45,853 nt of DNA, taken from NCBI GenBank assembly GCA_948438085.1, contig CAOJKP010000012.1:1-45853 (forward strand), in the 5' to 3' direction. Under the pieces are notes generated by a model. The model saw only the letters and a program-made list of their open reading frames with translations. It was not told the DNA's origin and did no database searches. Both the position numbers and the translations under genes were made by a program. The DNA is from an uncultured Clostridium sp. GTDB lineage: Bacteria > Bacillota > Clostridia > TANB77 > CAG-508. Every line of letters starts with the position of its first letter. The first letter of the stretch is position 1. Below, piece by piece: positions 24,996 to 34,641 of the stretch.

Positions 24996-25100
24996 GTATC
25001 ATTCAAAGCTTCTTCTATATGCTTTGTCGGTATTAGCACCTTATATTTAACAGGTTGCTGTGGAGTTATAAAGCCGAATCTCTCGTCCACTCTTGATATT
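24996..25100 (-). promoter_or_regulatory. SAM-I (S-box) riboswitch
   Basis: Minus-strand reading shows the S-box core: TATCAAGAGTGG (P1/P2, from 25098), the P2 region ending in ACTCCACAGCAACCTG, then AAGGTGCTAATACCGAC, a P4 hairpin (AAAGC...GCTTT) and GATA closing P1 with TATC. The aptamer starts just after the rplQ stop and is followed by a terminator and metK, so SAM represses metK by attenuation. P3 deviates from the usual CTGGCCC/GAAACC (here TTCGGC...ATAACT), as often seen in AT-rich genomes. Confidence 0.9.
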
Positions 25101-25108
25101 TTATTCAA

Positions 25109-25633
25109 TTATAATAGTTCTAATATGGCCATTGGAGCTGCATCTCCTCTACGTGGTCCTGTTTTTATCATTCTTGTATATCCACCATTTCTATCTTGAT
25201 ATTTTGGTGCTAACTCGTTAAATAATTTTGATGGTAAGTCTACATTTTTACCTTCACCATCTTTAACTTTATTAATTTTAGTCATTATTTTCTTTCTAGC
25301 ATTTAATCTTGATGGCATATCTTTTTGTCTACTAACTGTTTTTTCTTCTTTAACAACTTTTAGATATTCTTTTCCATTTTTGCTTGTAACTTTTTGAGTT
25401 TCTTTATTTCCTTTTGAATCTAATTTTGCTGTTATAACTTTTACATCTACCATTTCAAAATTGTCTTTTTCTTTTATTGCTAATGCAATTATACTATCAA
25501 CTATAGCCTTAACTTCTTTAGCTCTAGTTTCAGTAGTTTCTATTTTGCCATGTAAAATTAAATCAGTAGTTAAACATTTTAACATAGCCATTCTTTGGTC
25601 TGTTGTTCTTCCTAATTTTCTATTTCTAGCCAA
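25109..25633 (-). CDS. rplQ: 50S ribosomal protein L17, with internal insertion
   Basis: L17, located near the exit tunnel. The N-terminus ([28 protein letters not shown]) and C-terminus ([20 protein letters not shown]) are typical. At 174 aa it is about 50-60 residues longer than usual. The extra part is a Lys/Glu/Asp-rich insert around residues 57-110 ([37 protein letters not shown]). It is the last gene of the alpha operon, followed by the metK riboswitch. Confidence 0.95.
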   Translation of the reverse strand: MARNRKLGRTTDQRMAMLKCLTTDLILHGKIETTETRAKEVKAIVDSIIALAIKEKDNFEMVDVKVITAKLDSKGNKETQKVTSKNGKEYLKVVKEEKTVSRQKDMPSRLNARKKIMTKINKVKDGEGKNVDLPSKLFNELAPKYQDRNGGYTRMIKTGPRRGDAAPMAILELL

Positions 25634-25650
25634 TTTATTTCACCTCTTTT

Positions 25651-26598
25651 TTAATCTTCTTCTTGAGCAAAATCTAACCCTAATGAATGTAATTTATGGG
25701 TTACTTCGTCTAATGACTTTTTACCTAAGTTTCTTACTTTCATCATATCTGCTTCTGATTTATTTGCTAAATCTTCTACAGTAGATATTCCTGCTCTTTT
25801 TAAACAATTGAAAGATCTAACAGAAAGTTCTAAATCTTCTATAGACATTTCTAAAACTTTTTCTTTTTTAGATTCTTCCTTTTCAACCATTACTTGAGTG
25901 TTTCTTGTTGCTTCTGATAAATCTATAAATAATTCTAAATGTCCTGTCATAACTTTCGCAGCTAAGCTAAGTGCTTCATATGCCTTTAAACTTCCATCTG
26001 TCCATACTTCAATAATTAGCTTATCAAAGTCAACCATTTGTCCAACTCTAGTATTTTCAACTGAATAGTTTACTTTTTTTACTGGAGTATATATTGAATC
26101 TATTGGTAATACAGATATATCTTGATTTACTTTTTTATTTTTTATTGCACTATTATATCCTCTACCTTTTTCTACTGTCATTTCCATTTTAAGGCTTCCA
26201 CCTTCAGATACAGTAGCAATATGTAAATTAGGATTAAGTATTTCAACTGATTCATCTGTTATGATATCTCCAGCTGTTACTTCTCCTTCTCCTTTAAAAT
26301 CAATTCTTATTATTTTTTCTTCAATATCAAAAGTTTTTAATCTTACATTTTTTAAGTTAACAATAATTTCAGGAACATCTTCTACAACATTTGGTATTGT
26401 TGAAAATTCATGTACTACTCCATCTATTTTTACACTTGTTATTGCAGCACCAGGAAGTGATGAAAGCAAAATTCTTCTTAAAGAATTACCTATTGTTACA
26501 CCATATCCTCTTTCTAATGGTTCACATACAAATTTAGCATAATTATTATCGTCATCAACTTCTAAACATTCAATATTTGGCTTTTCAAATTCTATCAT
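25651..26598 (-). CDS. rpoA: RNA polymerase alpha subunit
   Basis: 315-aa alpha subunit. The N-terminal dimerisation domain ([20 protein letters not shown]) assembles beta and beta-prime, and the C-terminal domain ([20 protein letters not shown], then [10 protein letters not shown]) contacts UP elements and activators. Full length and intact. It is placed between rpsD and rplQ as in most bacteria. Confidence 0.98.
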   Translation of the reverse strand: MIEFEKPNIECLEVDDDNNYAKFVCEPLERGYGVTIGNSLRRILLSSLPGAAITSVKIDGVVHEFSTIPNVVEDVPEIIVNLKNVRLKTFDIEEKIIRIDFKGEGEVTAGDIITDESVEILNPNLHIATVSEGGSLKMEMTVEKGRGYNSAIKNKKVNQDISVLPIDSIYTPVKKVNYSVENTRVGQMVDFDKLIIEVWTDGSLKAYEALSLAAKVMTGHLELFIDLSEATRNTQVMVEKEESKKEKVLEMSIEDLELSVRSFNCLKRAGISTVEDLANKSEADMMKVRNLGKKSLDEVTHKLHSLGLDFAQEED

Positions 26599-26614
26599 TT
26601 TTACCTCCTAAAAA

Positions 26615-26649
26615 GAAGTATGTATTAGCTCTGCAATACATAATACTTC
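26615..26649 (-). promoter_or_regulatory. Hairpin upstream of rpoA
   Basis: GAAGTATGTATT (26615-26626) pairs with AATAC and ATACTTC (26635-26649) with a small bulge, 16 nt before the rpoA start. The rpsD-rpoA spacer is long (155 nt). It may protect or attenuate the mRNA; it has no U-tract. Confidence 0.35.
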
Positions 26650-26753
26650 TTCTATATTACTCTCTTTTCTTATGAAAGTACCTATTTTGAAGTTTCTTTT
26701 TTAATTATATTAATTAAAAAATTGTATCTTATCTTATATCGCTTGTCTAATTA

Positions 26754-27380
26754 TTATTTAGAATATAACTCTACTATTAAGTGTTCTTCTATTGGTAAAT
26801 CTATATCTTCTCTTGAAGCTAGTCTTACAACTTTACCACTTAGTTTAGCAGAATCTCTTTCAAGCCAAGTTGGTGTAACTCTTGCTGAACTTTCTTCAGC
26901 ATTAGCTTTTATTATTCCTTTATCTTGTTTTAATTCTCTAACTTCTATAACATCTCCTGCTTTAACTAAGTATGATGCTATATCAACTTTTCTACCATTT
27001 ACTTGGAATAATCCATGATTAACTAGTTGTCTTGCTTGTGCTCTTGATGCTCCATATCCCAATCTATAAACTACATTGTCTAATCTACTTTCTAATATTT
27101 GAAGTAAATTTTCACCTGTAATTCCTTTTTTATTAGAAGCCATTTCGAAATATTTTCTAAATTGTTTTTCTCCGACTCCATAGTATGCTTTTGTTTTTTG
27201 TTTTTCTCTTAATTGAGTACCATATTCAGAAAGTTTAGCTCTTTTTTGTCCATGTTCACCTGGTGCATAGTTTCTTCTTGATACTGAACACTTATCTGTA
27301 TAACATCTATCACCTTTTAAGAAAAGCTTTTGACCTTCTCTACGGCAAATACGGCATTGTTCATCTTTATATCTTGCCAT
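26754..27380 (-). CDS. rpsD: 30S ribosomal protein S4
   Basis: 208-aa primary 16S rRNA binder and translational accuracy protein. It has the S4 RNA-binding domain ([39 protein letters not shown]). The N-terminal region carries Cys pairs ([19 protein letters not shown], then CSV), so it is the zinc-binding C+ form. It sits in the alpha operon between rpsK and rpoA. Confidence 0.98.
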   Translation of the reverse strand: MARYKDEQCRICRREGQKLFLKGDRCYTDKCSVSRRNYAPGEHGQKRAKLSEYGTQLREKQKTKAYYGVGEKQFRKYFEMASNKKGITGENLLQILESRLDNVVYRLGYGASRAQARQLVNHGLFQVNGRKVDIASYLVKAGDVIEVRELKQDKGIIKANAEESSARVTPTWLERDSAKLSGKVVRLASREDIDLPIEEHLIVELYSK

Positions 27381-27436
27381 TTTATTTCTCCTTTCAATAA
27401 AAAATTTTTATTGTTTTTAATTGTTTATATCTAAAA

Positions 27437-27835
27437 TTAAACTCTTCTTCTTTTTGGTGGTCTACAACCATTATGTGGAATTGGTGTTACATCTTTAATA
27501 GCACTAATTTCTAATCCAGCTGTTTGTAAAGATCTAATTGCAGCTTCACGTCCAGAACCTGGTCCTTTAACAAAAACTTCTACTGTTTTTAATCCATGTT
27601 CCATACCTGCTTTTGCAGCTGTTTCAGCAGCTTCTCCAGCAGCAAATGGTGTGCTTTTCTTTGAACCTTTAAATCCAAGTTCTCCAGCACTAGCCCATGA
27701 AATAACATTACCTTGTGTATCTGTTATTGTAACTATTGTATTGTTAAAACTTGAATGAATATGTGCAGCACCTTTTTCAATATTTTTTCTATTTCTTCTA
27801 GGTGTTTTCTTTGCTACAGTTTTTTTATTAGCCAT
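27437..27835 (-). CDS. rpsK: 30S ribosomal protein S11
   Basis: 132-aa platform protein of the small subunit. It shows the conserved [20 protein letters not shown], the loop [36 protein letters not shown], and the C-terminal THV-like [18 protein letters not shown]. Lies 16 nt after rpsM. Confidence 0.98.
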   Translation of the reverse strand: MANKKTVAKKTPRRNRKNIEKGAAHIHSSFNNTIVTITDTQGNVISWASAGELGFKGSKKSTPFAAGEAAETAAKAGMEHGLKTVEVFVKGPGSGREAAIRSLQTAGLEISAIKDVTPIPHNGCRPPKRRRV

Positions 27836-27851
27836 TTGGTATTATACCTCC

Positions 27852-28220
27852 TTATTTTTTACTTTTACTAACTAATTTTCTTGGACCTTTTCTTGTACGA
27901 GCATTTGTTTTTGTTCTTTGTCCTCTTACAGGTAGTCCTCTTCTATGTCTTAATCCTCTATAACATCCAATTTCAGTAAGTCTTTTAATGTTTAGAGCAA
28001 CTTCTCTTCTTAAGTCACCTTCAACTTTAAATTTTTCATCTATTACTTTTCTTATGCTGTTTACTTCATCATCTGTTAAGTCTTTTACTCTAGTATCTGG
28101 ATTTATTCCAGTTTCTTTAAGTATTTGTCTAGAACTTGTTATACCTATACCATAAATGTATGTAAGTCCTACTTCTACTCTTTTTTCCCTAGGTAAGTCA
28201 ATTCCTGCTATACGAGCCAT
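27852..28220 (-). CDS. rpsM: 30S ribosomal protein S13
   Basis: 122-aa head protein that contacts P-site tRNA and L5. It starts [20 protein letters not shown] at 28220, with GGAGGTG 8 nt upstream; the frame runs open to 28343 but that extension has no ribosome binding site. The helix-hairpin-helix [18 protein letters not shown] and the basic tail [16 protein letters not shown] are typical. Confidence 0.98.
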   Translation of the reverse strand: MARIAGIDLPREKRVEVGLTYIYGIGITSSRQILKETGINPDTRVKDLTDDEVNSIRKVIDEKFKVEGDLRREVALNIKRLTEIGCYRGLRHRRGLPVRGQRTKTNARTRKGPRKLVSKSKK

Positions 28221-28427
28221 AAATTTTAGCACCTCCAAAATATATTTGTTATTTGTTTTTACTAAATTATTTAATTGAAATGTATATAAACACTTAAAGA
28301 GTTGCATATATGCAACTTTAAAAATATTATATAGTTTAAACAATCTAGCAAAATATATATAAACACAAAACTAGTTTTAAAATCAGCCGCTACATAGATT
28401 TGTGTTAATATCAAAAATTTAGGATTT

Positions 28428-28541
28428 TTATCCTTGTCTTTGTTTGTGTTTAGGATTTTCACAAATAACCCTTATAACACCTTTTCTTTTTATAACTTTG
28501 CATTTTTCACAAATTGGTTTTACTGATGGTCTTACTTTCAT
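28428..28541 (-). CDS. rpmJ: 50S ribosomal protein L36 (zinc form)
   Basis: 37-aa protein reading [20 protein letters not shown], then [17 protein letters not shown]. The C-x2-C...C...H zinc ligands are all present (C+ form). GGGAGGTG lies upstream of the ATG. It sits between infA and rpsM. The 207 nt between it and rpsM contain no gene. Confidence 0.97.
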   Translation of the reverse strand: MKVRPSVKPICEKCKVIKRKGVIRVICENPKHKQRQG

Positions 28542-28575
28542 TTAATACACCTCCCTAACAATTTAGTGAATAATT

Positions 28576-28702
28576 AATAATGAATGATGAATAATAAATA
28601 ATTGGGTTATATTATTAGTATTACTTTTATTATTAATTTTCAACTTATAATTCTATATTATATAAATGATAAATAGCTATTTATTATTCATCATTCATTA
28701 TT
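28576..28702. repeat. Perfect 25-bp inverted repeat, MITE-like, between infA and rpmJ
   Basis: Arms 28576-28600 and 28678-28702 are exact reverse complements over 25 nt, separated by 77 nt of AT-rich sequence. They are built of TGAATGATGAATAATAAATA-type repeats. The right arm includes the infA stop codon. Related sequence (TTAGTGAATAATG...ATGAATAATAAA) lies on the minus strand at 31669-31704, so it is a dispersed family. Confidence 0.75.
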
Positions 28703-28916
28703 TAGCTCTCCATGTGATTCTACCTCTTGTTAAATCATATGGTGATAATTCAACTTTAACTTTATCTCCTGGTAGAATTTTTATGTAATTCATTCTTAAT
28801 TTACCAGAAATATGAGCCAATATTTGATGTCCGTTTTCAAGTTCAACTTTGAAATTTGTATTAGGTAATGTTTCTACAACTGTACCCTCAACCTCTATTA
28901 TATCTTCTTTTGCCAA
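28698..28916 (-). CDS. infA: Translation initiation factor IF-1
   Basis: 72-aa OB-fold protein that binds the ribosomal A site during initiation. The sequence [20 protein letters not shown], then [20 protein letters not shown] and the tail [11 protein letters not shown] are canonical. The start codon is TTG (28916-28914), 10 nt after AAGGAG. Its stop lies in the arm of the inverted repeat at 28678-28702. Confidence 0.97.
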   Translation of the reverse strand: MAKEDIIEVEGTVVETLPNTNFKVELENGHQILAHISGKLRMNYIKILPGDKVKVELSPYDLTRGRITWRAK

Positions 28917-28988
28917 TATTTTTTCACTCCTTAAATATAAATATTAAAGTCTTTATATATAATTTAGCTTATATATTATATATGATGT

Positions 28989-29759
28989 TTATAATATTGT
29001 CAATATTTCAGGCTCATTTTCTGTAATTAAAATTGTATTTTCATAATGTGCAGATAAACTTCCATCTTCTGTTATTATAGTCCATCCATCTTCTAATTCT
29101 AAAATACCATCTTTTCCTGCTATTACCATTGGTTCTATTGCTAGAGTCATGCCAGATTCTAATTTTATTCCACGTCCTTGTTTTCCATAATTAGGTATAC
29201 CTGGATCTTCATGCATATTTCTCCCTATTCCATGACCTTGAAATTCTTTTACTACATTATAGTTATTTTTTTCAACAAATTCACCAATGGCATGACAAAC
29301 ATCACCTATTCTATTTCCTGCTATTGCATATTTTATTCCCTCAAAAAAAGCTTTTTTAGTAATTTCTATTAATCTTTTAGCTTCTTCAGTTCCATTTCCA
29401 ACAATATGTGTACGTGCAGCATCTCCATTAAATCCATTTTTATATGCTACCATATCTATGCTTATTATATCTCCCTCTTTTAAATGCACTCTTGATGATG
29501 GTATTCCATGTATTACTTCATCATTTATAGATGCACAAATTGTTGAAGGAAAATTTGGTACTCCTTTTTGTCCACTTGGATAACCTTTTTGAGCAGGTAT
29601 CGCACCATTTTTTCTAATAACATCTTCTGCAATTTTATCTAATTCTAAAGTTGTAATTCCTGGTTTAATGGCCTTTTCTACAGCTTCATGAGCTAATGCT
29701 GTTATATGGCATACCTCTCTCATTAGTTCAATTTCTCTTTTTGACTTTATTTCTACCAC
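28989..29759 (-). CDS. map: Methionine aminopeptidase, type I
   Basis: 256-aa dinuclear metalloenzyme that removes initiator methionine. Metal ligands occur in ISIDMVAYKNGFNGDAARTH, in FQGHGIGRNMHEDP and in LAIEPMVIAG, with the last Glu in the C-terminal region TEDGSLSAHYENT. The start is GTG at 29759 with only a weak purine-rich box, 34 nt after the adk stop, so it probably depends on read-through from adk. Confidence 0.97.
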   Translation of the reverse strand: MVEIKSKREIELMREVCHITALAHEAVEKAIKPGITTLELDKIAEDVIRKNGAIPAQKGYPSGQKGVPNFPSTICASINDEVIHGIPSSRVHLKEGDIISIDMVAYKNGFNGDAARTHIVGNGTEEAKRLIEITKKAFFEGIKYAIAGNRIGDVCHAIGEFVEKNNYNVVKEFQGHGIGRNMHEDPGIPNYGKQGRGIKLESGMTLAIEPMVIAGKDGILELEDGWTIITEDGSLSAHYENTILITENEPEILTIL

Positions 29760-29793
29760 TTTAATCTTCTTCTTTCAAATTATCTATTGGTTT

Positions 29794-30456
29794 TTATTTT
29801 ATATCTTTTAATATATCATCTGCAACATCTTTTCCTAAACGATTAATTGCAACACTTACTTCTTCTGTTCTTAATACTCCTTCTTTTTCATAGTATTGTA
29901 CTAATGGTGCTGTTTGTGTATCATATATTTCTAATCTTTTATTTATAGATTCTCTTGATGAATCATCTTTTCTTTGTACAAGTTCTGCACCGCATTTATC
30001 ACATATTCCTGCAACTTTTGGTGGATGCATTTCTAAATTATATGTTGCTTTACATTCTTGATTTGAACATACTCTTCTTGTTAATATTCTTTGTATTGTT
30101 TCCTCTCTTGGTGTTGTTAAATTAATTACCATATCTATTTTTTTATTTTTTTTACTTAATATTTCTGCTAATTTTTCTGCTTGCTCAATAGTTCTTGGAA
30201 ATCCATCTAAAATAAATCCATTTTCTGCGTCTGCTTCGTTTAATCTACTTGCAACCATAGGTACTGTAATTTCATCTGGAACTAAATTTCCTTTTGATAT
30301 ATATTCATTTGCTATTACTCCAAGTTCTGTTCCTTCTTTTATATTTTTTCTAAATATATCTCCTGTTGAAATTTGTGGCCAGTTAGTTTTCTCGCTTATA
30401 ATACCAGCTACTGTTCCTTTTCCTGTTCCTTGAGCTCCCATAATAATAATATTCAT
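29794..30456 (-). CDS. adk: Adenylate kinase (zinc-binding lid)
   Basis: 220-aa enzyme that interconverts ATP, AMP and ADP. It has the P-loop GAQGTGKGTVAG, DGFPRTIEQAE, and a zinc lid with CSNQECKATYN and CDKCGAEL, typical of Gram-positive Adk. Start 30456 (MNIIIMG) lies 11 nt after AAGGAG; the ATG at 30465 is too close to that box. It begins a second part of the spc operon, away from secY. Confidence 0.97.
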   Translation of the reverse strand: MNIIIMGAQGTGKGTVAGIISEKTNWPQISTGDIFRKNIKEGTELGVIANEYISKGNLVPDEITVPMVASRLNEADAENGFILDGFPRTIEQAEKLAEILSKKNKKIDMVINLTTPREETIQRILTRRVCSNQECKATYNLEMHPPKVAGICDKCGAELVQRKDDSSRESINKRLEIYDTQTAPLVQYYEKEGVLRTEEVSVAINRLGKDVADDILKDIK

Positions 30457-30480
30457 AATTAACATTCTCCTTACAAAAAA

Positions 30481-30511
30481 ATTATAGACTAATACAATAT
30501 TAGCCTATAAT
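30481..30511. repeat. Inverted repeat upstream of adk
   Basis: 14-nt arms (30481-30494 with 30498-30511, one mismatch) around CAA, 16 nt before the adk ribosome binding site region. It may be an operator or the terminator of the pilin-like gene upstream. Confidence 0.4.
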
Positions 30512-30570
30512 AATATATCTCTTTTTTCCAAAATAATCAACTATTTTTTAGGAAATTTTAGGTAATTATT

Positions 30571-31497
30571 TTATTCTTCCATCCATAAATTATATATATT
30601 CATCGTCACATATGTACTACTTGAAGTAGCATTTTTTGATAGAACTACTATAATATTTTCTCCTTGTAAATTGAAATTATTAGTTATATATATTTCTCTA
30701 TCTTTACTAAACTTCTCAGGAGAACAAATGTCAACATCGATAACACAATCAACACCACCATTTTCATAGGCTCCTTGCCAATTAATATTTTCCATTTTTA
30801 ATCCATTTGGATTGTATATTTTAGCACCTACACCGCAGTCACCAGTCTTAATTTGTACTTCAGCATCTATTCCTATTCTTTTATAATTAGTAATATCATA
30901 CTCGAAATTTAAAAATGCTCTCTTAGTTACTTGTTTTGTTACCACCTTTAAATAATTATTTTCTTTTTCAACAGATTCTATGTTTTCTTTAAAAAGTTCT
31001 ATATTATCTTGCAATTCTCCTTCTTTTATTATATATTTTCTATCTTTCGTTTTTATTTGCTCTGTAGTTTTCAAATGCGTATTTTCATCTATTACTGCTT
31101 CTACAGTTACTTTATAATTTGTATTGTGTGGCAAATTTTCTATTGTTATATTAGGTTTCGTATCTTCTTTTATATTTTCTCCTACAGCGTATATATATTT
31201 TTCTACTGGTTTTCCTATACTTGCTTCATCTACTTGTATTGTTATTTGCGATGTTCCTATATATGTTATGTTTATATTAAATTCTCTTTTCTCTTGAGTT
31301 TTATTTCTTGAATTTATTAAATATTCTGCAATTTCTAATGTATTAGTCTCGTTTTCTTCTGCTTGTTTATATTTATTTCCTGCTATTTCTGCATTTCTTA
31401 GTATTCCATTTTCTCCTAGTGTAAAATGCAAAGTTATACCTGCAAGTATTAGTAATAGGATTATTGTTATTATTAGGGCGATTAGTGTAATGCCCAT
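30571..31497 (-). CDS. Type IV pilin-like protein, apparently phase-variable
   Basis: 308-aa body starting at the in-frame ATG 31497. The N-terminus MGITLIALIITIILLLILAG is the class of prepilin helix seen in clostridial pseudopilins, with cleavage after Gly, followed by LHFTLGENGILRNAEIAG. Residues 70-150 form a fibronectin III-like segment (FNINITYIGTSQITIQVDEA, then TIENLPHNTNYKVTVEA), and the C-terminal part is a beta-rich, ligand-binding-like domain. There is no ribosome binding site before 31497. A good RBS and ATG lie at 31646, joined by an open frame through the CT/AG tract only if the repeat number changes (see the repeat entry). The intact protein would carry a 50-residue leader. 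The prepilin peptidase at 12428 is the likely processor. Confidence 0.65.
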   Translation of the reverse strand: MGITLIALIITIILLLILAGITLHFTLGENGILRNAEIAGNKYKQAEENETNTLEIAEYLINSRNKTQEKREFNINITYIGTSQITIQVDEASIGKPVEKYIYAVGENIKEDTKPNITIENLPHNTNYKVTVEAVIDENTHLKTTEQIKTKDRKYIIKEGELQDNIELFKENIESVEKENNYLKVVTKQVTKRAFLNFEYDITNYKRIGIDAEVQIKTGDCGVGAKIYNPNGLKMENINWQGAYENGGVDCVIDVDICSPEKFSKDREIYITNNFNLQGENIIVVLSKNATSSSTYVTMNIYNLWMEE

Positions 31498-31568
31498 GTG
31501 CGACCTGTCGGTCGTAATGAATATTGAATGGTGAATATTGAATAATTCTTGTTCACCATTACATTCTT

Positions 31569-31646
<78 letters not shown>

Positions 31647-31837
31647 TTGTATTTCTCCTTTTCTTTGTTTATTATTCATTTTTCATTATTCACTAAGTTA
31701 TCGTGACAGCCCCCTTGTTAAGGGGGCTTTGAGGCAAGCCATTCGAAGAATTTTTCTCTTTTAAGCTTTTTTTGAAAAATAGACAAGCAATACTCGCCCC
31801 TATATTTCTTGGGATTGTTCGTCTTTTATTTTTATTT

Positions 31838-31866
31838 ATTATATAAATAATATCTTATTTTTACAA
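31838..31866 (-). promoter_or_regulatory. Probable promoter of the pilin-like gene
   Basis: Minus-strand TTGTAA (31866-31861), a 17-nt spacer and TATAAT (31843-31838). Its transcript would run through the hairpin at 31708-31728 to the ATG at 31646. Confidence 0.5.
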
Positions 31867-32137
31867 TATGTTTTTCATTTTTTTGGCAGTTTTAATCACA
31901 AAATAATACAAAAGAAGATGTAAAAATACAATATAAAAAACGAGCATTTATTGGAGTATTCCTCTGTAGAGCGGGCGATTACTTTGCATAACTTATCTCT
32001 AACTCGCTACTCGCTCGAAGAGCTAAGAAAAAAAGTCGCCCCTACGCATTTGGGACCATTTTCACAGAAGGCAGACGCCCAAAGTGCAGCCCTACAATTC
32101 TAACTTAAACTAGAGTTCTTTCCTAGTATACCCAAAA

Positions 32138-32182
32138 CAAGGCTACCAAAAAGCATTTATATAATGCTTTTTAGTAGCCTTG
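32138..32182 (-). terminator. Terminator after secY
   Basis: Long stem with one mismatch: 32138-32160 pairs with 32161-32182 (CAAGGCTAC..., ...GTAGCCTTG) with an AT loop, 25 nt after the secY stop. It separates the rpsJ-secY transcript from adk. Confidence 0.8.
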
Positions 32183-32206
32183 CCTTTTTAACTATTACTT
32201 TTTATT

Positions 32207-33526
32207 CTATCCTAAGAATCCCTTGTAATGTCTCATTAATAATTGTGATTCTAGTTGTTGAACTGTTTCTAATGCAACTCCAACTACAATTAATATTGAA
32301 GTCCCTCCAAATGCAATATTTAAACCTGTAAATCTCATTAACATTGGTAATATTGCAATTATAGCTAAGAATAGTCCTCCAAACCATGTAATTTTAGAAA
32401 TTATTGATGATAAATAATCTGTTGTAGGTTTTCCAGCTCTTATACCTGGTATAAAACCTCCATTTTTCTTTATGTTATTTGATACTTCTGCTGGATTAAA
32501 TGTAGCATAAGTATAGAAAAATGTAAATCCAACAATTAGTAGTAAATATACAACTGCATTTGCAATAGAATATCCAATAGGTACACTTGAAGATGATGTT
32601 GCTATTGAAAATTTATATACACCTGCCCAAAATCCTGTAGATGTTGCTATATCTTTTACAATTATTTGTAATATCATAGCTGGAAAAGTCATAAATGATG
32701 ATGCAAATATAACTGGCATTACTCCTGCCATAGCTAATTTAAGTGGAATATGTGTATTTTGTCCACCCATCATTTTTCTTCCTACTACTTTTTTGGCATA
32801 TTGAACAGGAACTCTTCTTTCTGCTTGTTGTACAAATACAACACCTGCAACTAATATAATTGCTCCAATTATAATTGCAAGGGCAATCAATAATCCTGTT
32901 GTGCTAAATGCACCTGTTTGGAATATTAAATTCCATAATGTAGTTACAACACTTGGCAATCCTGAAACAATACCTATAAAAATTATAATTGATATTCCAT
33001 TTCCAATACCTTTACTTGTTATTTGTTCCCCTAGCCACATTAATAATGCTGTTCCTGCAACTAAACCTAATATAACTAAAAATCCTGTTAAAAATCCTGG
33101 ATTTATAAATATTCCTGAAGATTTATATGAAAAATATAATCCTAATGCTTCAATAAGAGCTAATACTAATGTTAATAATTTTGTATATTTATTAATTTTT
33201 TTTCTTCCTTCTTCTCCACCTTCTTTAGTTAATCTTTCTAAAGCTGGTATAACCATTGCTAATAATTGAATAACAATTGAAGCTGTTATATATGGGCTTA
33301 TTGTCATTGCAAATACTGAGAATCTTGAAAAAGCTCCTCCAGAAATTATATCTATTAAACCTGCTATTCCATTATTTGATTGCATTGCTTCACCTAAAGC
33401 AAATGCATCAACTCCTGGTACAGTAATAAAACATCCTAATCTAAATATTATTATTAGTATTAGAGTATATAATAATTTTTTTCTAACTTCTGGTGTTTTT
33501 ATGGCATTTTTGATTGTTTTGAACAA
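32207..33526 (-). CDS. secY: Preprotein translocase subunit SecY
   Basis: 439-aa central channel of the Sec translocon, with ten membrane segments. It shows the N-terminal RLGCFITVPGVDAFALGEAM, the loops GIGNGISIIIFIGIVSGLP and ERRVPVQYAKK, and the final ALETVQQLESQLLMRHYKGF. It starts next to the rplO stop in the spc operon and ends before a strong terminator. Confidence 0.98.
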   Translation of the reverse strand: MFKTIKNAIKTPEVRKKLLYTLILIIIFRLGCFITVPGVDAFALGEAMQSNNGIAGLIDIISGGAFSRFSVFAMTISPYITASIVIQLLAMVIPALERLTKEGGEEGRKKINKYTKLLTLVLALIEALGLYFSYKSSGIFINPGFLTGFLVILGLVAGTALLMWLGEQITSKGIGNGISIIIFIGIVSGLPSVVTTLWNLIFQTGAFSTTGLLIALAIIIGAIILVAGVVFVQQAERRVPVQYAKKVVGRKMMGGQNTHIPLKLAMAGVMPVIFASSFMTFPAMILQIIVKDIATSTGFWAGVYKFSIATSSSSVPIGYSIANAVVYLLLIVGFTFFYTYATFNPAEVSNNIKKNGGFIPGIRAGKPTTDYLSSIISKITWFGGLFLAIIAILPMLMRFTGLNIAFGGTSILIVVGVALETVQQLESQLLMRHYKGFLG

Positions 33527-33973
33527 TTAAATCACCTCTATCTTTCCACCAACAGCTTCGATTTTTTCTTTAGCTGCTTTTGTAAATCTATTTGCTTTAA
33601 CATTTAATTTCTTTTCTAAAGTTCCTGTTGCAAGTACAACTATACCATCATTAACCTTAGAAATAATTCCTTCTTCTAATAATGATTGTGCACTAACATC
33701 AGTAGCCTTAGATTTATTAAGCATTGTTAAAGTAATTTCTACATAATTTTTAGCATGTATATTTGTAAATCCTCTTTTAGGTAATCTTCTATATAATGGT
33801 GTTTGGCCACCTTCAAATCCACGTCTTACTCCTCCGCCTGATCTTGCTTTTTGTCCTTTATGTCCTTTTCCAGAAGTTTTTCCTAGTCCTGAACCAACTC
33901 CACGACCAACTCTTCTTCTAGATGTTTTTATTTCAGCTGGACTTAATTCATCTAATTTCATTTCCTTAAGCAC
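33527..33973 (-). CDS. rplO: 50S ribosomal protein L15
   Basis: 148-aa protein of the large subunit with the Gly-rich N-terminus ([20 protein letters not shown]) and typical C-terminal [18 protein letters not shown]. Only 85 nt separate it from rpsE, so the L30 gene (rpmD), usually found here, is absent. Confidence 0.97.
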   Translation of the reverse strand: MLKEMKLDELSPAEIKTSRRRVGRGVGSGLGKTSGKGHKGQKARSGGGVRRGFEGGQTPLYRRLPKRGFTNIHAKNYVEITLTMLNKSKATDVSAQSLLEEGIISKVNDGIVVLATGTLEKKLNVKANRFTKAAKEKIEAVGGKIEVI

Positions 33974-34058
33974 CTCCTTATTTTATTGTATATTTGAATT
34001 ATATATTTAAAAATTTATTTTGTAAATAATTTTTGAATCAAATAGTAAATTTATTATT

Positions 34059-34547
34059 TTATAATATTTCTTCTACTTTTTTTCCTCTTTTTTTAGCTAT
34101 TTCTTCAATAGTCTTCATGTTTGATAAACCATTTATTGTAGCATAAACTACGTTTCTTGGGTTATTAGTTCCTATAACTTTTGTTCTTATATCTTTATAT
34201 CCTGCAAGTTCAAGAACTGGTCTAACGCTACCACCAGCGATAACTCCTGTACCTTCTGCTGCTGGTTTTAACATAACATTTGCACTACCAAATTTTCCTA
34301 TATATTCATGTGGTATTGTTGTACCTACTACTGGCACTGTAACTAAATTTTTCTTAGCATCTTCAATTGCTTTTTTTATTGCGTCTGGGACTTCTGCTGC
34401 TTTTCCATTTCCAACTCCTACGTGTCCATTTTCGTCACCAACTACAACTACTGCACTAAATCTAAAAGTTCTACCACCCTTTACAACTTTGGCAACTCTG
34501 TTAATAGCTACAACTTTTTCCTTTAATTCAACTGCATTTTCTTCCAT
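34059..34547 (-). CDS. rpsE: 30S ribosomal protein S5
   Basis: 162-aa accuracy protein. N-terminal dsRBD ([20 protein letters not shown]), [20 protein letters not shown] and the C-terminal [32 protein letters not shown] are canonical. A good AGGAGG-type box lies before the ATG. Confidence 0.98.
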   Translation of the reverse strand: MEENAVELKEKVVAINRVAKVVKGGRTFRFSAVVVVGDENGHVGVGNGKAAEVPDAIKKAIEDAKKNLVTVPVVGTTIPHEYIGKFGSANVMLKPAAEGTGVIAGGSVRPVLELAGYKDIRTKVIGTNNPRNVVYATINGLSNMKTIEEIAKKRGKKVEEIL

Positions 34548-34641
34548 TTAGGTTATTTACCTCCTTTACCATTAACTAATAACAAATATTAATTTATAAA
34601 TAATCATTTATTACTAATTATTAATTTTTATTATTTATAAT

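Noticed and set aside
30571..31497. Simple pilin gene starting at 31497
   Set aside because: No ribosome binding site precedes that ATG, and the frame is open upstream through the AG tract to 31620, which fits a leader cut off by repeat length.
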